From assembly GCA_044368415.1 (NCBI GenBank), contig JBIPLJ010000011.1:23695-87694 (forward strand): a DNA stretch of 64,000 bases, given 5' to 3'. Positions within the stretch are counted from its first letter, which is position 1. Every line of letters starts with the position of its first letter. A model generated the notes under the pieces. The model made no database searches and had not been told where the DNA came from. It was given only the letters and a program-made list of their open reading frames with translations. This document shows positions 1 through 8,042 of the stretch, piece after piece. This stretch comes from UBA4615 sp044368415. GTDB lineage: Bacteria; Pseudomonadota; Gammaproteobacteria; Burkholderiales; Burkholderiaceae_E. The translations under genes were made by a program, and so were the position numbers.

Positions 1-610
1 CGACGCGCTCGCTGTCCTCGAGGATGGCATCCTCGTCCTCGACGACCGAGTCCGGTGGCAGGCCGCCTGCGCTTTCGCCGACGCTCATCGCGCCGCGGCA
101 GGCGTGGAAGCGCAGGCCGGTGCGGCGGGCGACCTCGATGGTGTCGTCGAGGCGCGCACCGTTCGGAAAGATGTACTGGTGGTCGCTGGAGGTGGTGCAG
201 CCCGAGACCAGGAGCTCGGCCATCGCCACCTCGGCGGCGGTCGCGAACATCTCCGGCGTGTAGCGGGCCCAGATCGGGTAGAGCGTGCGCAGCCAGCCGA
301 AGAGGTCCGCATCCTGCGCAGCGGGCACCGCGCGGGTCAGCGACTGATACATGTGGTGATGGGTGTTCACCAGCCCGGGTGTCACCACGCAACCCGAGGC
401 GTCGATGCGCCGCAGCCGCGCACCGACGCGGCCCGAGGCGCGGGCCGCGGCGAGCGCGGCTTCGACCTCGGCGCGCGCGCCGACGGCTTCGATGCGGCCG
501 TCGACGGCGAGCACTGAGCCCGCGCGCAGCTCGCGGCGGGAGGCGTCCATCGTGACGACGACGTCGGCACGTTCGACGAGAAGGGCGGCGCGGGGGGCGA
601 TCGTATCCAT
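1..610 (-). CDS. 8-oxoguanine deaminase-like amidohydrolase (5' part; 3' end outside window)
   Basis: This is the first 203 codons of a metal-dependent amidohydrolase of the 8-oxoguanine/guanine deaminase and hydroxyatrazine hydrolase group. The start is ATG at 610-608. Residues 77-90 read TPGLVNTHHHMYQS, the N-terminal metal-binding His cluster of the family, after a typical beta-sandwich leader ending in GCVVTPG. A conserved GCTTSSDHQY segment follows near residue 135. The enzyme is expected to deaminate an oxidised or normal purine base in the cytoplasm. That fits the urate-pathway genes beside it, which point the other way. The substrate within the group cannot be fixed from this fragment because the C-terminal His/Asp ligands lie outside the window. 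Confidence 0.85.
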   Translation of the reverse strand, partial: MDTIAPRAALLVERADVVVTMDASRRELRAGSVLAVDGRIEAVGARAEVEAALAAARASGRVGARLRRIDASGCVVTPGLVNTHHHMYQSLTRAVPAAQDADLFGWLRTLYPIWARYTPEMFATAAEVAMAELLVSGCTTSSDHQYIFPNGARLDDTIEVARRTGLRFHACRGAMSVGESAGGLPPDSVVEDEDAILEDSERV

Positions 611-779
611 CGCGGCATTATCCGCGCGCGGTGGGGGTGCGGGCGCTGGCCGAGCGGCTCGGCACGCAGGTGCTGATCGACTACAAAGTCGGCGCGGCCT
701 GCACCGTCCGCCAGCCTGTCGCGTCTCGCCGTTCGACCCGCCCCCCCCGAGGCGTCGGTCCGCGGCAGCCCGATCCCCT

Positions 780-1340
780 CGCCTGCGGACCCGATCCGCA
801 GCAGCTCGATCCAGCCGTTGCAGACCAGGTCGCGCACCACCGCGTGCTGGCTAATCACCGCGTCGATCGCGGCGCGCGGCGCCTCGATGAACACCGCCAG
901 CCGCAGCGGCGTGTGCATCCAGCGGGTGCCGTCATGCCGATCCGCAGGTCGCCGCCGTTGCCCTCGAACACGCCGATGCGCCCGCCCACCACGTTGTGCA
1001 GCATCGTGTTGCCGCTGCCGTAGCGCGTCGGGTCGACGGTCGACGCGTGGTATTGCAGGTTGATCCAGTTCGTCACCACCATCGGCGCGGTCATGATCCA
1101 GCGCACGTCGATGCAGAGCACCGCCGGCGCCGCGGCGGGGGGGCGCGGTGCCCCGCGCGGACAGCGCCTCGCACAGCGGTCGACGCTCGGCGATCTCGAG
1201 GGCACGCTGCAGTAGCCAGTCGTCGCGCAGCAGCAGCTCACAGGCCGCGCGGATCGCATGCAGCGCCACGATCGCGGCGTCGTCGTCGCCGCCGGCTTCC
1301 GAAGAGCCCTCCCTCGGCAGCAGTCCGCCGGCGGGCATGG
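780..1340 (-). pseudogene. Remnant of dabA (DUF2309 inorganic carbon transporter subunit), frameshifted and deleted
   Basis: Conceptual translation on the minus strand gives pieces of the DabA/DUF2309 family in different frames. A VLCIDVR motif (zinc-site motif of the family) near 1,110 runs directly into MTAPMVVTNWINLQY near 1,060-1,095, which in intact proteins lies much further downstream. Then come NTMLHNVVGGRIGVFEGNGG near 960-1,015 and, in another frame, TPLRLAVFIEAPRAAID and VRDLVCNGWIELLRI near 790-910. This implies an internal deletion plus at least two frameshifts, one probably in the G run at about 1,137-1,143. Intact DabA couples with DabB to take up inorganic carbon; no dabB is present. 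The part from about 1,150 to 1,340 is less surely DabA. Boundaries are approximate. Confidence 0.7.
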
Positions 1341-1353
1341 GCCCTGTTGAAGA

Positions 1354-1611
1354 ACGCCACGCAGTGCTGCCGAGGTCGACGACATGGCGATGCTGCGGCT
1401 GCTCGCGCGCGACTCCGACAGCGTGGCGCTCCTGCCGACGATCGTCGTGCAGGACGCGTTGCGCGCGGGCCGGCTGGTCGAGTACGCGGTCGTCCCCGAG
1501 CTGAGCGAGACCTTCTGTGCGAACACGGTGAAGCGGCACTTCGAGCCGCCGCTGATCAAGGCGCTGCTGCGACGCCCGGAGACGGAGGTGCTCAGTGTGC
1601 CCGGCAACTGA
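1354..1611 (+). pseudogene. C-terminal remnant of a LysR-type regulator
   Basis: The frame ending at 1,611 encodes about 85 residues resembling the end of a LysR effector-binding domain: MAMLRLLARDS, then VALLPTIVV, then a FEPPLIKALL tail. The HTH and most of the effector domain are missing, and a stop codon sits just upstream at 1,348. The homologous stretch begins near 1,360. It points away from the dabA remnant. In intact loci a LysR gene is often divergent from the dab genes, so one deletion could have removed the regulator's 5' half, the shared promoter, dabB and the front of dabA. It is unlikely to be functional. Confidence 0.65.
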
Positions 1612-1622
1612 GGAGGCGCGCA

Positions 1623-1638
1623 TGGCATCATCCTTGCT
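1623..1638 (+). promoter_or_regulatory. Sigma-54 promoter of uraH-puuD
   Basis: TGGCAT-N5-TTGCT has the GG and GC dinucleotides exactly 10 nt apart, as sigma-54 (RpoN) promoters require. It lies 58 nt upstream of the uraH start, giving an expected 5' leader of about 45 nt. The -24 and -12 elements match the consensus well apart from T instead of C at the end of the -24 box. No enhancer site was recognised upstream, where the broken lysR lies. Confidence 0.6.
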
Positions 1639-1695
1639 CGACCTCGGCCCCGTCCCCGCGCCGACCGGGCCTTCCCCGGAACCCTGCACCGAACG

Positions 1696-2049
1696 ATGGC
1701 AAAACTGTCCACCCATGTGCTCGACACCGCCCGCGGTCGGCCGGCGCCCGGCGTGCCGATCGAGCTGTCCGCCGCCGACGGCGAGCGCTGGACGCCGCTG
1801 GTGCGCACACTCACCAACGCCGACGGCCGCACCGACGCGCCGCTGCTGGCCGGCGACGCCGTCCGCCCGGGACGCTACCGCCTGAGCTTCGCCGTGGGCG
1901 ACTACTTTCGCGCCGCCGGCGTCGAACTGCCCGAGCCGCCCTTCGTCGACGTGGTCGTCATCGACTTCGGCATCGCCGAGGCTGGCGGCAACTACCACGT
2001 GCCGCTGCTGGTCTCGCCCTGGGCCTGGTCGACCTACCGCGGCAGCTGA
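1696..2049 (+). CDS. uraH: 5-hydroxyisourate hydrolase
   Basis: This 117-residue protein has the transthyretin-like fold of 5-hydroxyisourate hydrolases. It starts KLSTHVLDTARGRPA, carries the conserved GRYRLSFAVGDYF segment near residues 60-72, and ends in the diagnostic YRGS tetrapeptide (114-117). It hydrolyses 5-hydroxyisourate, the product of urate oxidation, to OHCU in the second step of urate breakdown. Only 4 nt separate its stop from puuD, which makes its substrate, so the two are certainly co-transcribed. The ATG at 1,696 gives the normal family length. A sigma-54 promoter lies upstream. Confidence 0.95.
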   Translation: MAKLSTHVLDTARGRPAPGVPIELSAADGERWTPLVRTLTNADGRTDAPLLAGDAVRPGRYRLSFAVGDYFRAAGVELPEPPFVDVVVIDFGIAEAGGNYHVPLLVSPWAWSTYRGS

Positions 2050-2053
2050 GCGC

Positions 2054-3250
2054 ATGGAGCCCTATGTCCTCGAGTGGCTGAACCTCCTCGGCCGCTGGTT
2101 CCACCTGATCGCCGGCATCGCCTGGATCGGATCCTCGTTCTATTTCGTGTGGCTCGACGCACACCTGCACGCGCCGCGTGACCGCGAGGAAGGCACGCGC
2201 CTCGACCTGGTTGGCGAAGTCTGGTCGGTGCACGGCGGCGGCTTCTATCGCGCTCAGAAGTTCCGGGTCGCACCGCCCGAGCTGCCCGAGCCGCTGCATT
2301 GGTTCAAGTGGGAGGCCTACAGCACCTGGATGTCCGGCATGTTCATGTTGGTGCTGATCTACTGGCTGGGCGCGGGCGTCTACCTGGTCGATCCGGCAGT
2401 CGCCGCGCTCGCCCCGGGCACCGCGGTCGCGATCGCCGCGGCCTGTCTGGTCGGCGGCTGGCTGGTCTACGATGCGCTGTGCCGATCGCGCCTGGGCGAG
2501 AACGAGCCCGTGCTCGCTGCGATCCTGTTCGCGCTGTGCTCGGTCGCGGCGTGGGGACTGTGCCAGCTCTTCTCGGGCCGTGGCGCGTTCATCCACTTCG
2601 GCGCGATGCTCGGCACGATCATGGCCGCCAATGTGTTCTTCGTGATCATCCCGGGCCAGAAGGCGCTGGTGCGCGCCAAGCAGGACGGTCGCGCGCCCGA
2701 CCCGATCCATGGCCTGCGCGGCAAGCAGCGCAGCGTGCACAACACCTACTTCACGCTGCCGGTGCTGTTCACGATGATCAGCAACCATTACGCAGTGCTG
2801 ACCCAGCACCGCTTCGCGTGGCTGGCGCTGGTGGGCATGGCGCTGGCGGGCTCGACGATCCGGCTGTACCTGGTGCTGCGACACCGCGGGCAGCCTAAGC
2901 CGCTGTTGCTGGCGGTCGGCCTCGCCTCGCTCGCCGGCACCTTCGTGCTCGCGATGCCGCGCCCGGCATCGACGCAGGCCGGTGCCGCCGCGCCCGCGTT
3001 CTCGCAGGTGCGCACGGTCATCGAGCAGCGCTGCGTCGCCTGCCACGCGGCGCAGCCCACATATCCGGGCTTCGCATCGCCGCCCAAGAACGTGGTGCTC
3101 GACTCGGCCGACGCGATCGTGCGCCAGGCTCAGGCGATCCACCAGCAGACGGTGGTCACGAACGCGATGCCGATCGGCAACCTCACCCAGATCACCGAGG
3201 CCGAGCGGGCGGTGATCGACGGCTGGTATCGGGCGGGTGCCAAGCCCTAG
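2054..3250 (+). CDS. puuD: Urate hydroxylase PuuD (membrane urate oxidase with cytochrome c domain)
   Basis: This 398-residue integral membrane protein has the urate-oxidase N-terminal membrane domain (starting near LNLLGRWFHLIAGIAWIGSS, with conserved His residues and several hydrophobic helices to about residue 300). A short C-terminal cytochrome c domain follows, with one CVACH haem-binding site near residue 328. PuuD oxidises urate to 5-hydroxyisourate and passes electrons to the respiratory chain instead of making H2O2. The next enzyme, UraH, is encoded directly upstream. Length and domain order are normal. The OHCU decarboxylase and allantoin genes expected downstream in the pathway are not in the window. 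Confidence 0.95.
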   Translation: MEPYVLEWLNLLGRWFHLIAGIAWIGSSFYFVWLDAHLHAPRDREEGTRLDLVGEVWSVHGGGFYRAQKFRVAPPELPEPLHWFKWEAYSTWMSGMFMLVLIYWLGAGVYLVDPAVAALAPGTAVAIAAACLVGGWLVYDALCRSRLGENEPVLAAILFALCSVAAWGLCQLFSGRGAFIHFGAMLGTIMAANVFFVIIPGQKALVRAKQDGRAPDPIHGLRGKQRSVHNTYFTLPVLFTMISNHYAVLTQHRFAWLALVGMALAGSTIRLYLVLRHRGQPKPLLLAVGLASLAGTFVLAMPRPASTQAGAAAPAFSQVRTVIEQRCVACHAAQPTYPGFASPPKNVVLDSADAIVRQAQAIHQQTVVTNAMPIGNLTQITEAERAVIDGWYRAGAKP

Positions 3251-3278
3251 GGGGTGCCGTGTGCCGGGAGAGCACCCC
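3251..3278 (+). terminator. Possible terminator hairpin after puuD
   Basis: A GGGGTGC/GCACCCC stem of 7 bp with a 14-nt loop begins right after the puuD stop codon. There is no T tract, so it may act with Rho or simply protect the 3' end. Confidence 0.35.
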
Positions 3279-3362
3279 AAGAGCGGAACGACTCCGCACC
3301 GAAACGTGCGGGCGACAGCCCCCCCCCGCGGATAATCCGGCCTCATCGCACCGGAGACCGCC

Positions 3363-3437
3363 ATGACCGATCCGCATCCTGCCACCCGCAGCCGCCGCGC
3401 CGTCCTGCGCGGCATCGCCGCGGTCGAGTTGGCATGA
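3363..3437 (+). pseudogene. Stub of a Tat-exported protein (24 codons)
   Basis: A 24-codon frame starting at ATG 3,363 reads like the beginning of a twin-arginine signal peptide (RSRRAVLRGIAA at residues 9-20) and then stops at a TGA that overlaps the start of the CoA transferase. No mature protein follows. The likely explanation is the 5' end of a Tat substrate, fused by deletion to the front of the next gene. It might still serve to couple translation into that gene. Confidence 0.35.
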
Positions 3438-4579
3438 CGATGACCCCGCAGATGCCGCTGCCGCTCGCGGGCCTCACCGTCGTCGAGCTCGGCCAGGTGC
3501 TGGCCGGCCCGTTCGCCGGCGCGATCTTCGTCGACCTCGGCGCCGAGGTGATCAAGATCGAGCGGCCCGAGGTCGGCGACGACGCGCGCCAGATGGGCCC
3601 GCCGTTCCGCGACGGCGACTCGCTCGCCTTCCAGGTGTTCAACCGCGGCAAACAATCGGTGGTCATCGACCTGAAGACGCCGCAGGGGCTGGCCGCGCTC
3701 GACGCCATCGTCGCGGGCGCCGACATCCTGGTGCACAACCTGCGCCCCGGCGTGCCCGAGTCGCTCGGCCTGGACGGTGCGACGCTGTGCGCCCGCCATC
3801 CGCGGCTGATCTACTGCGGCATGTCGGCGTTCGGCCACCTCGGCCCGCTTGCGCAGCGCCCCGGCTACGAGCCGTTGCTGCAGGCCTGGAGCGGGCTGTC
3901 GAGCATCAACGGCGAGCCCGACGGCCCACCGATCCGAAGCGGCGCGTCGATCTGCGACCAGGGCACCGGCATGTGGATCGTCATCGGCGCGCTGTCGCTG
4001 CTGCACCGGCGCACGCTGACCGGCCGCGGCGGCGTCGTGCAGGGCTCGCTCGCCGAGACCGCACTCGCCTGGATCGCGCAGAAAAGCGACGCGTTCGCCA
4101 ACGAGGGCAAGCTCCCCGAGCGCCATGCCTCCGGTCACCCGAGCTTCGTGCCTTATGAGGCCTTCGACGGCTCGGACGGCCCGTTCCTGCTGTGCGTCGG
4201 CAACGACCGGCTGTTCGTGAAGTTCGCCCAGGTGCTCGGCCGCCCCGACTGGACGACGGACACGCGCTTCCAGAGCAACCGCGACCGCCTCGTCAACAAG
4301 GCCGAGCTGCTCGGGCAGATCCGCGCGCTGCTGCGCACACGGCCCCGAACCGACTGGATGGCCGCGCTCGAGGCCGCGGGCGTGCCCTGCGCGCCGATCC
4401 ATTCGGTGCCCGAGGCGCTCGCCCAGCCGCAGGTGGCCGCGCTCGGCATCCTGCAGGCCGTGCCCGGCACCGACTTCGCACTGACCGGGCTGCCGCTGTC
4501 CTTCGACGGCGCGCGGCCGGCCATCCGCGGGCCCGCGCCGCCGCTCGGGGCGGATACCGCGCGTCACATCCCCGTCTGA
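3434..4579 (+). CDS. CaiB/BaiF family (class III) CoA transferase
   Basis: This 381-residue protein begins LAGLTVVELGQVLAGPF and continues with ADLGAEVIKIE-type and NRGKQSVVIDLKTPQG motifs, the signature of class III CoA transferases such as formyl-CoA and carnitine-CoA transferase. They move CoA between carboxylic acids via an enzyme-bound anhydride on an Asp. At the position where many relatives have GYD, this protein has RPGYEPLLQA (about residue 147), so Glu replaces the usual nucleophilic Asp. That may mark a subgroup or a changed activity. The ATG at 3,434 is chosen because homology starts about ten residues later; ATG 3,440 is an alternative. Its role in a purine region is unknown. Confidence 0.8.
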   Translation: MTMTPQMPLPLAGLTVVELGQVLAGPFAGAIFVDLGAEVIKIERPEVGDDARQMGPPFRDGDSLAFQVFNRGKQSVVIDLKTPQGLAALDAIVAGADILVHNLRPGVPESLGLDGATLCARHPRLIYCGMSAFGHLGPLAQRPGYEPLLQAWSGLSSINGEPDGPPIRSGASICDQGTGMWIVIGALSLLHRRTLTGRGGVVQGSLAETALAWIAQKSDAFANEGKLPERHASGHPSFVPYEAFDGSDGPFLLCVGNDRLFVKFAQVLGRPDWTTDTRFQSNRDRLVNKAELLGQIRALLRTRPRTDWMAALEAAGVPCAPIHSVPEALAQPQVAALGILQAVPGTDFALTGLPLSFDGARPAIRGPAPPLGADTARHIPV

Positions 4580-4580
4580 G

Positions 4581-4605
4581 CCCGTCCCGGACCGGGCCCG
4601 ACGGG
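4581..4605 (+). terminator. GC-rich hairpin after the CoA transferase gene
   Basis: CCCGTC and GACGGG arms enclose a nested CCGG/CCGG pairing, immediately after the stop codon at 4,579. There is no T tract, so this is only a possible terminator. Confidence 0.35.
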
Positions 4606-4619
4606 GGCGGTTCGAATCC

Positions 4620-4646
4620 GGTGCGACGTCGCACCAGAAGGGCGCA
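4620..4646 (+). promoter_or_regulatory. Candidate enhancer: 16-bp palindrome plus NtrC-like site
   Basis: GGTGCGACGTCGCACC (4,620-4,635) is a perfect 16-bp palindrome. Its right half also begins CGCACC-N5-GGCGCA (4,630-4,646), which differs at two positions from the NtrC site TGCACC-N5-GGTGCA. It lies just upstream of a sigma-54 promoter. A similar GGTGCG-N3-CGCACC dyad abuts the rhodanese sigma-54 promoter at 14,502. Confidence 0.4.
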
Positions 4647-4667
4647 CGGCGGCGGTGTAATCCTCGC

Positions 4668-4683
4668 CGGCACAAGTCTTGCA
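4668..4683 (+). promoter_or_regulatory. Sigma-54 promoter of the purine-region ABC importer
   Basis: CGGCAC-N5-TTGCA has the GG and GC elements 10 nt apart, matching the sigma-54 consensus except for the first base. The predicted start is near 4,695, about 65 nt before the binding-protein gene. Confidence 0.6.
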
Positions 4684-4758
4684 GCCACGCTCGACTGTTC
4701 TGTACCTGCCGACGTGCCCCACTGGACCGCGGCCGTCCCACCCCAGGAGTCCCCGCCG

Positions 4759-5817
4759 ATGCTCGCCCGCCTCGTTCCCGCCCGACTGACGCCCGTCCGC
4801 CTCGTCGCCGCCCTCGCATTCGGTGCCGGCCTCGTGGCCGCGGCGCCCGCCTCCGCCCAGGAGACCCGGGTGCGCTTCCAGCTCGACTGGCGCTTCGAGG
4901 GTCCCGCCGCGCTGTTCACGCTGCCGGCCAAGAAAGGCTACTTCAAGGACGAGAAGCTCGACGTCGTCATCGACGCTGGCAACGGCTCGGGCGGCACGAT
5001 CACCCGTGTGGCCACCGGCACCTACGACATGGGTTTCGCCGACATGGCGGCGCTGATGGAGTTCTGGGGCAACAACCCGAGTGCGCCGGCCAAGCCGGTT
5101 GCGGTGATGATGGTCTACAACAACACGCCGGCCGCGGTGCTGGCGCTGAAGAAGTCGGGCATCAAGACGCCGGCCGATCTGGTCGGCAAGAAGCTCGGCG
5201 CGCCGGTGTTCGACGCGGGCCGCAAGGCCTTTCCGATCTTCGCCAAGGCCAACGGAATCGACCTCGCGAAAGTCAGCTGGACGGCGATGGACCCGCCGCT
5301 GCGCGAAACGATGCTTGTGCGCGGCGACATCGATGCGATCACCGGCTTCTACTTCACCTCTCTGCTGAACCTGAATGCACGCGGCGTGAAGGACGAGGAC
5401 ATCGTCGTGCTGCCTTACCCGCAGTTTGGCGTGAAGCTCTACGGCAACGTCGTCATCGTGGCCGAGGACTTCCTCAAGAAGAACCCCGAGGCGGTCAAGG
5501 CGTTCCTGCGCGCGTTCACCAAGGGCGTCAAGGACGTGATCGCCGACCCGGCCGCGGGTGTGGCAAGCGTCAAGGACCGCGATGCGCTGATCGACGTCGC
5601 GCTCGAGACGCGGCGCCTGAAGCTTGCGCTCGCCGGCAGCGTCGTGACCCCAGATGCGAAGGCCGAGGGCTTCGGCGACATCAACGGCCCGCGGATGGCG
5701 CTGATGGCCTCTCAGGTCAACGACGCGTTCGGCCTGAAGGAACGTATCCAGCCAGACCGCCTGTTCGTCACCGGTCTGCTGCCCGCCAAGGACCTGCGGA
5801 ACATCTTCGCGAAATGA
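4759..5817 (+). CDS. ABC transporter substrate-binding protein, NMT1/THI5-like
   Basis: The 352-residue protein has a Sec-type signal peptide (LVAALAFGAGLVAAAPASAQ, cleavage near residue 34). The mature part begins RVRFQLDWRFEGPAALF, typical of the NMT1/THI5 family that binds small heterocyclic or pyrimidine-like molecules and sulfonates. It should deliver a ligand in the periplasm to the ATPase and permease encoded next. The deaminase coupled to the permease and the nearby urate genes suggest a purine base or derivative as substrate; this is inference. The ATG at 4,759 has a good AGGAG ribosome site about 9 nt upstream. Confidence 0.9.
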   Translation: MLARLVPARLTPVRLVAALAFGAGLVAAAPASAQETRVRFQLDWRFEGPAALFTLPAKKGYFKDEKLDVVIDAGNGSGGTITRVATGTYDMGFADMAALMEFWGNNPSAPAKPVAVMMVYNNTPAAVLALKKSGIKTPADLVGKKLGAPVFDAGRKAFPIFAKANGIDLAKVSWTAMDPPLRETMLVRGDIDAITGFYFTSLLNLNARGVKDEDIVVLPYPQFGVKLYGNVVIVAEDFLKKNPEAVKAFLRAFTKGVKDVIADPAAGVASVKDRDALIDVALETRRLKLALAGSVVTPDAKAEGFGDINGPRMALMASQVNDAFGLKERIQPDRLFVTGLLPAKDLRNIFAK

Positions 5818-5851
5818 CGCTACGGATGATGACGCCCGCCCCGTCGCGGCG

Positions 5852-6661
5852 ATGCCCATGAGCGCCGCGCCCGCGTTCGTCGACTTCAGGGACGTCTGGC
5901 TCGCCTATTCCGACGAGCTCGCCGCGCTCAATGACTTCGCGATCGAGGACATCACGCTGTCGACGCGCGACGGCGAGTTCATCGCGATCGTCGGGCCCTC
6001 GGGCTGCGGCAAGTCGACCTTCATGAAGCTCGCGACCGGGCTCAAGAAGCCCACGCGCGGCAGCGTCGCGATCGCCGGGCAAACCGTGACCGGCCCGCTG
6101 AAGATCGTCGGTATGGCGTTTCAGGCGCCGACGCTGCTGCCCTGGCGCAGCACGCTCGACAACGTGCTGCTGCCGCTGGAGATCGTCGAGCCCTATCGCT
6201 CGAGCTTCAAGTCCCGCCGAGAGGAGTATGCGGCGCGCGCCCGCACGCTGCTGGCGACGGTCGGGCTGCAGGGCTACGAGGACAAGTTCCCCTGGCAGCT
6301 GTCGGGCGGCATGCAGCAGCGCGCGTCGATCTGCCGCGCGCTGATCCACGAGCCTCGGATGATCCTGCTCGACGAGCCCTTCGGCGCGCTCGACGCGTTC
6401 ACCCGCGAGGAGCTGTGGAACGTGCTGCGCGACCTCTGGACCGTGCAGCGCTTCAACGTGATCCTGGTGACGCATGACCTGCGCGAGGCGGTCTACCTCG
6501 CCGATACCGTCTACGTGATGAGCAAGCGCCCGGGCCGAATCGTGGCGACCCGACAGATTGATCTGCCGCGCCCGCGCGACCTCGAGATCACCTACACCGA
6601 GCCCTTCACCGCGCTGGTGCTCGAGCTGCGCGAGCGGATCGGCTCGATCCGCAAGCGCTGA
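5852..6661 (+). CDS. ABC transporter ATP-binding protein (NMT1/nitrate/taurine type)
   Basis: The 269-residue ATPase carries Walker A GPSGCGKST near residue 50, the signature LSGGMQQRASICRAL near 150, Walker B MILLDEPFGALDA near 170, and the H-loop VTHDL near 205. It belongs to the SsuB/TauB/NrtD group and powers the permease encoded 10 nt downstream. The gene lies 34 nt after the binding protein. ATG 5,858, two codons later, is an alternative start. Confidence 0.9.
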   Translation: MPMSAAPAFVDFRDVWLAYSDELAALNDFAIEDITLSTRDGEFIAIVGPSGCGKSTFMKLATGLKKPTRGSVAIAGQTVTGPLKIVGMAFQAPTLLPWRSTLDNVLLPLEIVEPYRSSFKSRREEYAARARTLLATVGLQGYEDKFPWQLSGGMQQRASICRALIHEPRMILLDEPFGALDAFTREELWNVLRDLWTVQRFNVILVTHDLREAVYLADTVYVMSKRPGRIVATRQIDLPRPRDLEITYTEPFTALVLELRERIGSIRKR

Positions 6662-6671
6662 GGACCCGACG

Positions 6672-7442
6672 ATGCCCGCCCCGAAGACCGCCGAGCGCTA
6701 CGCGCCGCTGCTGCTGCTGACCGCGATCCTGATCGTCTGGGAGCTGCTGTGCCGCGGCCTGAACGTCAGCGACTACATCCTGCCCTCGCCGTCGTCGATC
6801 ATGGTCGCGCTGGTCGAGTTCGCCGGCCCGATCATGACCCACGCGTGGCGCACGTTCTGGACGACGATGATCGGCTTCGCGATCTCGATCGTCGTGGGCG
6901 TGGCGCTCGGCTTCCTGATCGGCTCCTCGAGGTTCGCCTACTCGGCGATGTACCCGCTGATGACCGCGTTCAACGCCGTGCCCAAGGCAGCGCTTGTGCC
7001 GATCCTCGTGGTCTGGTTCGGCATCGGCGCGGGGCCGGCGATCCTCACCGCCTTCCTGATCTCGTTCTTTCCGATCATGGTCAACATCGCGACCGGGCTG
7101 GCCACGCTCGAGCCCGAGCTCGAGGACGTCCTGCGCGTACTTGGCGCCAAGCGCTTGGATGTGCTGATGAAGGTCGGCTTGCCGCGCTCCATGCCCTACT
7201 TCTTCGCGTCGCTGAAGGTCGCGATCACGCTCGCCTTCGTGGGCACCACGGTCTCGGAGATGAGCGCCTCGAACGAAGGGATCGGCCAGTTGCTGCTGAC
7301 CGCGGGCTCCCAGTCGCGCATGCCGCTCGCCTTCGCGGGCCTCGTGGTCATCGGCGCGATGGCGATGGCGATGTACGAGCTGTTCTCGTACATCGAGCGC
7401 CACACCACCGCCTGGGCCCACCGCGGCCAGCATTCGTCGTGA
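6672..7442 (+). CDS. ABC transporter permease (SsuC/TauC/NrtB type)
   Basis: This 256-residue membrane protein has about six hydrophobic segments and the cytoplasmic coupling loop EPELEDVLRVLGAKRLDVLM near residues 142-162 (the EAA motif). It forms the channel of the importer with the upstream ATPase. Homology begins soon after ATG 6,672, which follows the ATPase stop by 10 nt. Its stop codon overlaps the GTG start of the deaminase (7,439-7,442), so the two are translationally coupled. Confidence 0.9.
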   Translation: MPAPKTAERYAPLLLLTAILIVWELLCRGLNVSDYILPSPSSIMVALVEFAGPIMTHAWRTFWTTMIGFAISIVVGVALGFLIGSSRFAYSAMYPLMTAFNAVPKAALVPILVVWFGIGAGPAILTAFLISFFPIMVNIATGLATLEPELEDVLRVLGAKRLDVLMKVGLPRSMPYFFASLKVAITLAFVGTTVSEMSASNEGIGQLLLTAGSQSRMPLAFAGLVVIGAMAMAMYELFSYIERHTTAWAHRGQHSS

Positions 7443-7936
7443 ACGGCACCCCGGACGCCGGCCCTGCAGAATTCACCGCACTGCGCGAGGCGATAGGCTT
7501 GGCGCGCGCGGCCCGCGCAGCGGGCCGCCATCCGTTCGGCGCGATGGTTGTCGCCGCCGACGGTCGCGTGCTTGCGCGCGCCGGCAACGAGTCGGCCACC
7601 GGCGAAGATCCAACGGCCCACGCCGAAACCCTCGCGATCCGGCAGGCCGCGGCCGCACATGGCGGCGCTGCGCTCGCCGGCGGCGCGCTGGTCACCAGCG
7701 CCGAGCCCTGTGCGATGTGCGCGGGCGCGGTGTACTGGGCGGGTCTGTCGAAGGTGGTCTACGGGCTGTCCGAGACGCGGCTGCGCACGCTGACCGGCGC
7801 GCATCCCGAGAACCCGACCCTCGATCTGCCCTGCCGGGAGGTGTTCGCCAGCGGCCAGCGCCGCGTCGAGGTCCTCGGGCCGCTGCTCGAGGACGAGGCC
7901 GCGGCGGTGCACGACGGGTTCTGGTCCGCGCGCTGA
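7439..7936 (+). CDS. Nucleoside/guanine deaminase-like enzyme
   Basis: This 165-residue protein of the cytidine-deaminase superfamily has the zinc motifs HAE (in PTAHAETLA, near residue 62) and PCAMC (in SAEPCAMCAGAV, near residue 87). The fold and the YWAGLSKVVYG segment resemble guanine deaminase of the GuaD type and tRNA adenosine deaminase. The coupling to an importer by a 4-nt GTGA overlap argues for an enzyme that deaminates an imported purine, releasing ammonia. The start GTG 7,439 was chosen because of this overlap and because homology begins there. Confidence 0.85.
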   Translation: MNGTPDAGPAEFTALREAIGLARAARAAGRHPFGAMVVAADGRVLARAGNESATGEDPTAHAETLAIRQAAAAHGGAALAGGALVTSAEPCAMCAGAVYWAGLSKVVYGLSETRLRTLTGAHPENPTLDLPCREVFASGQRRVEVLGPLLEDEAAAVHDGFWSAR

Positions 7937-7973
7937 GCGCACCGGTACGTCGTCGAGCAACCGCGAAACGCGA

Positions 7974-7995
7974 ACGGCCCGCTCTCGCGGGCCGT
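7974..7995. terminator. Hairpin between convergent genes
   Basis: ACGGCCCGC-TCTC-GCGGGCCGT is a perfect 9-bp stem with a 4-nt loop between the ends of the deaminase and tsx genes, which face each other. The flanks are weakly T-rich (plus) or contain TTCGCGTTT (minus). It probably terminates in both directions. Confidence 0.65.
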
Positions 7996-8042
7996 CCTGT
8001 CTACCCGGGCACCGGGCGCGCGCCGTGGCGCGCGTCGGCCGA

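Noticed and set aside
1958..4819. A 953-codon open frame on the minus strand across puuD and the CoA transferase gene
   Set aside because: It is antisense to two clear genes, is rich in Arg, Gly, Ala and His, and has no recognisable motif; such long shadow frames are expected in very GC-rich DNA.
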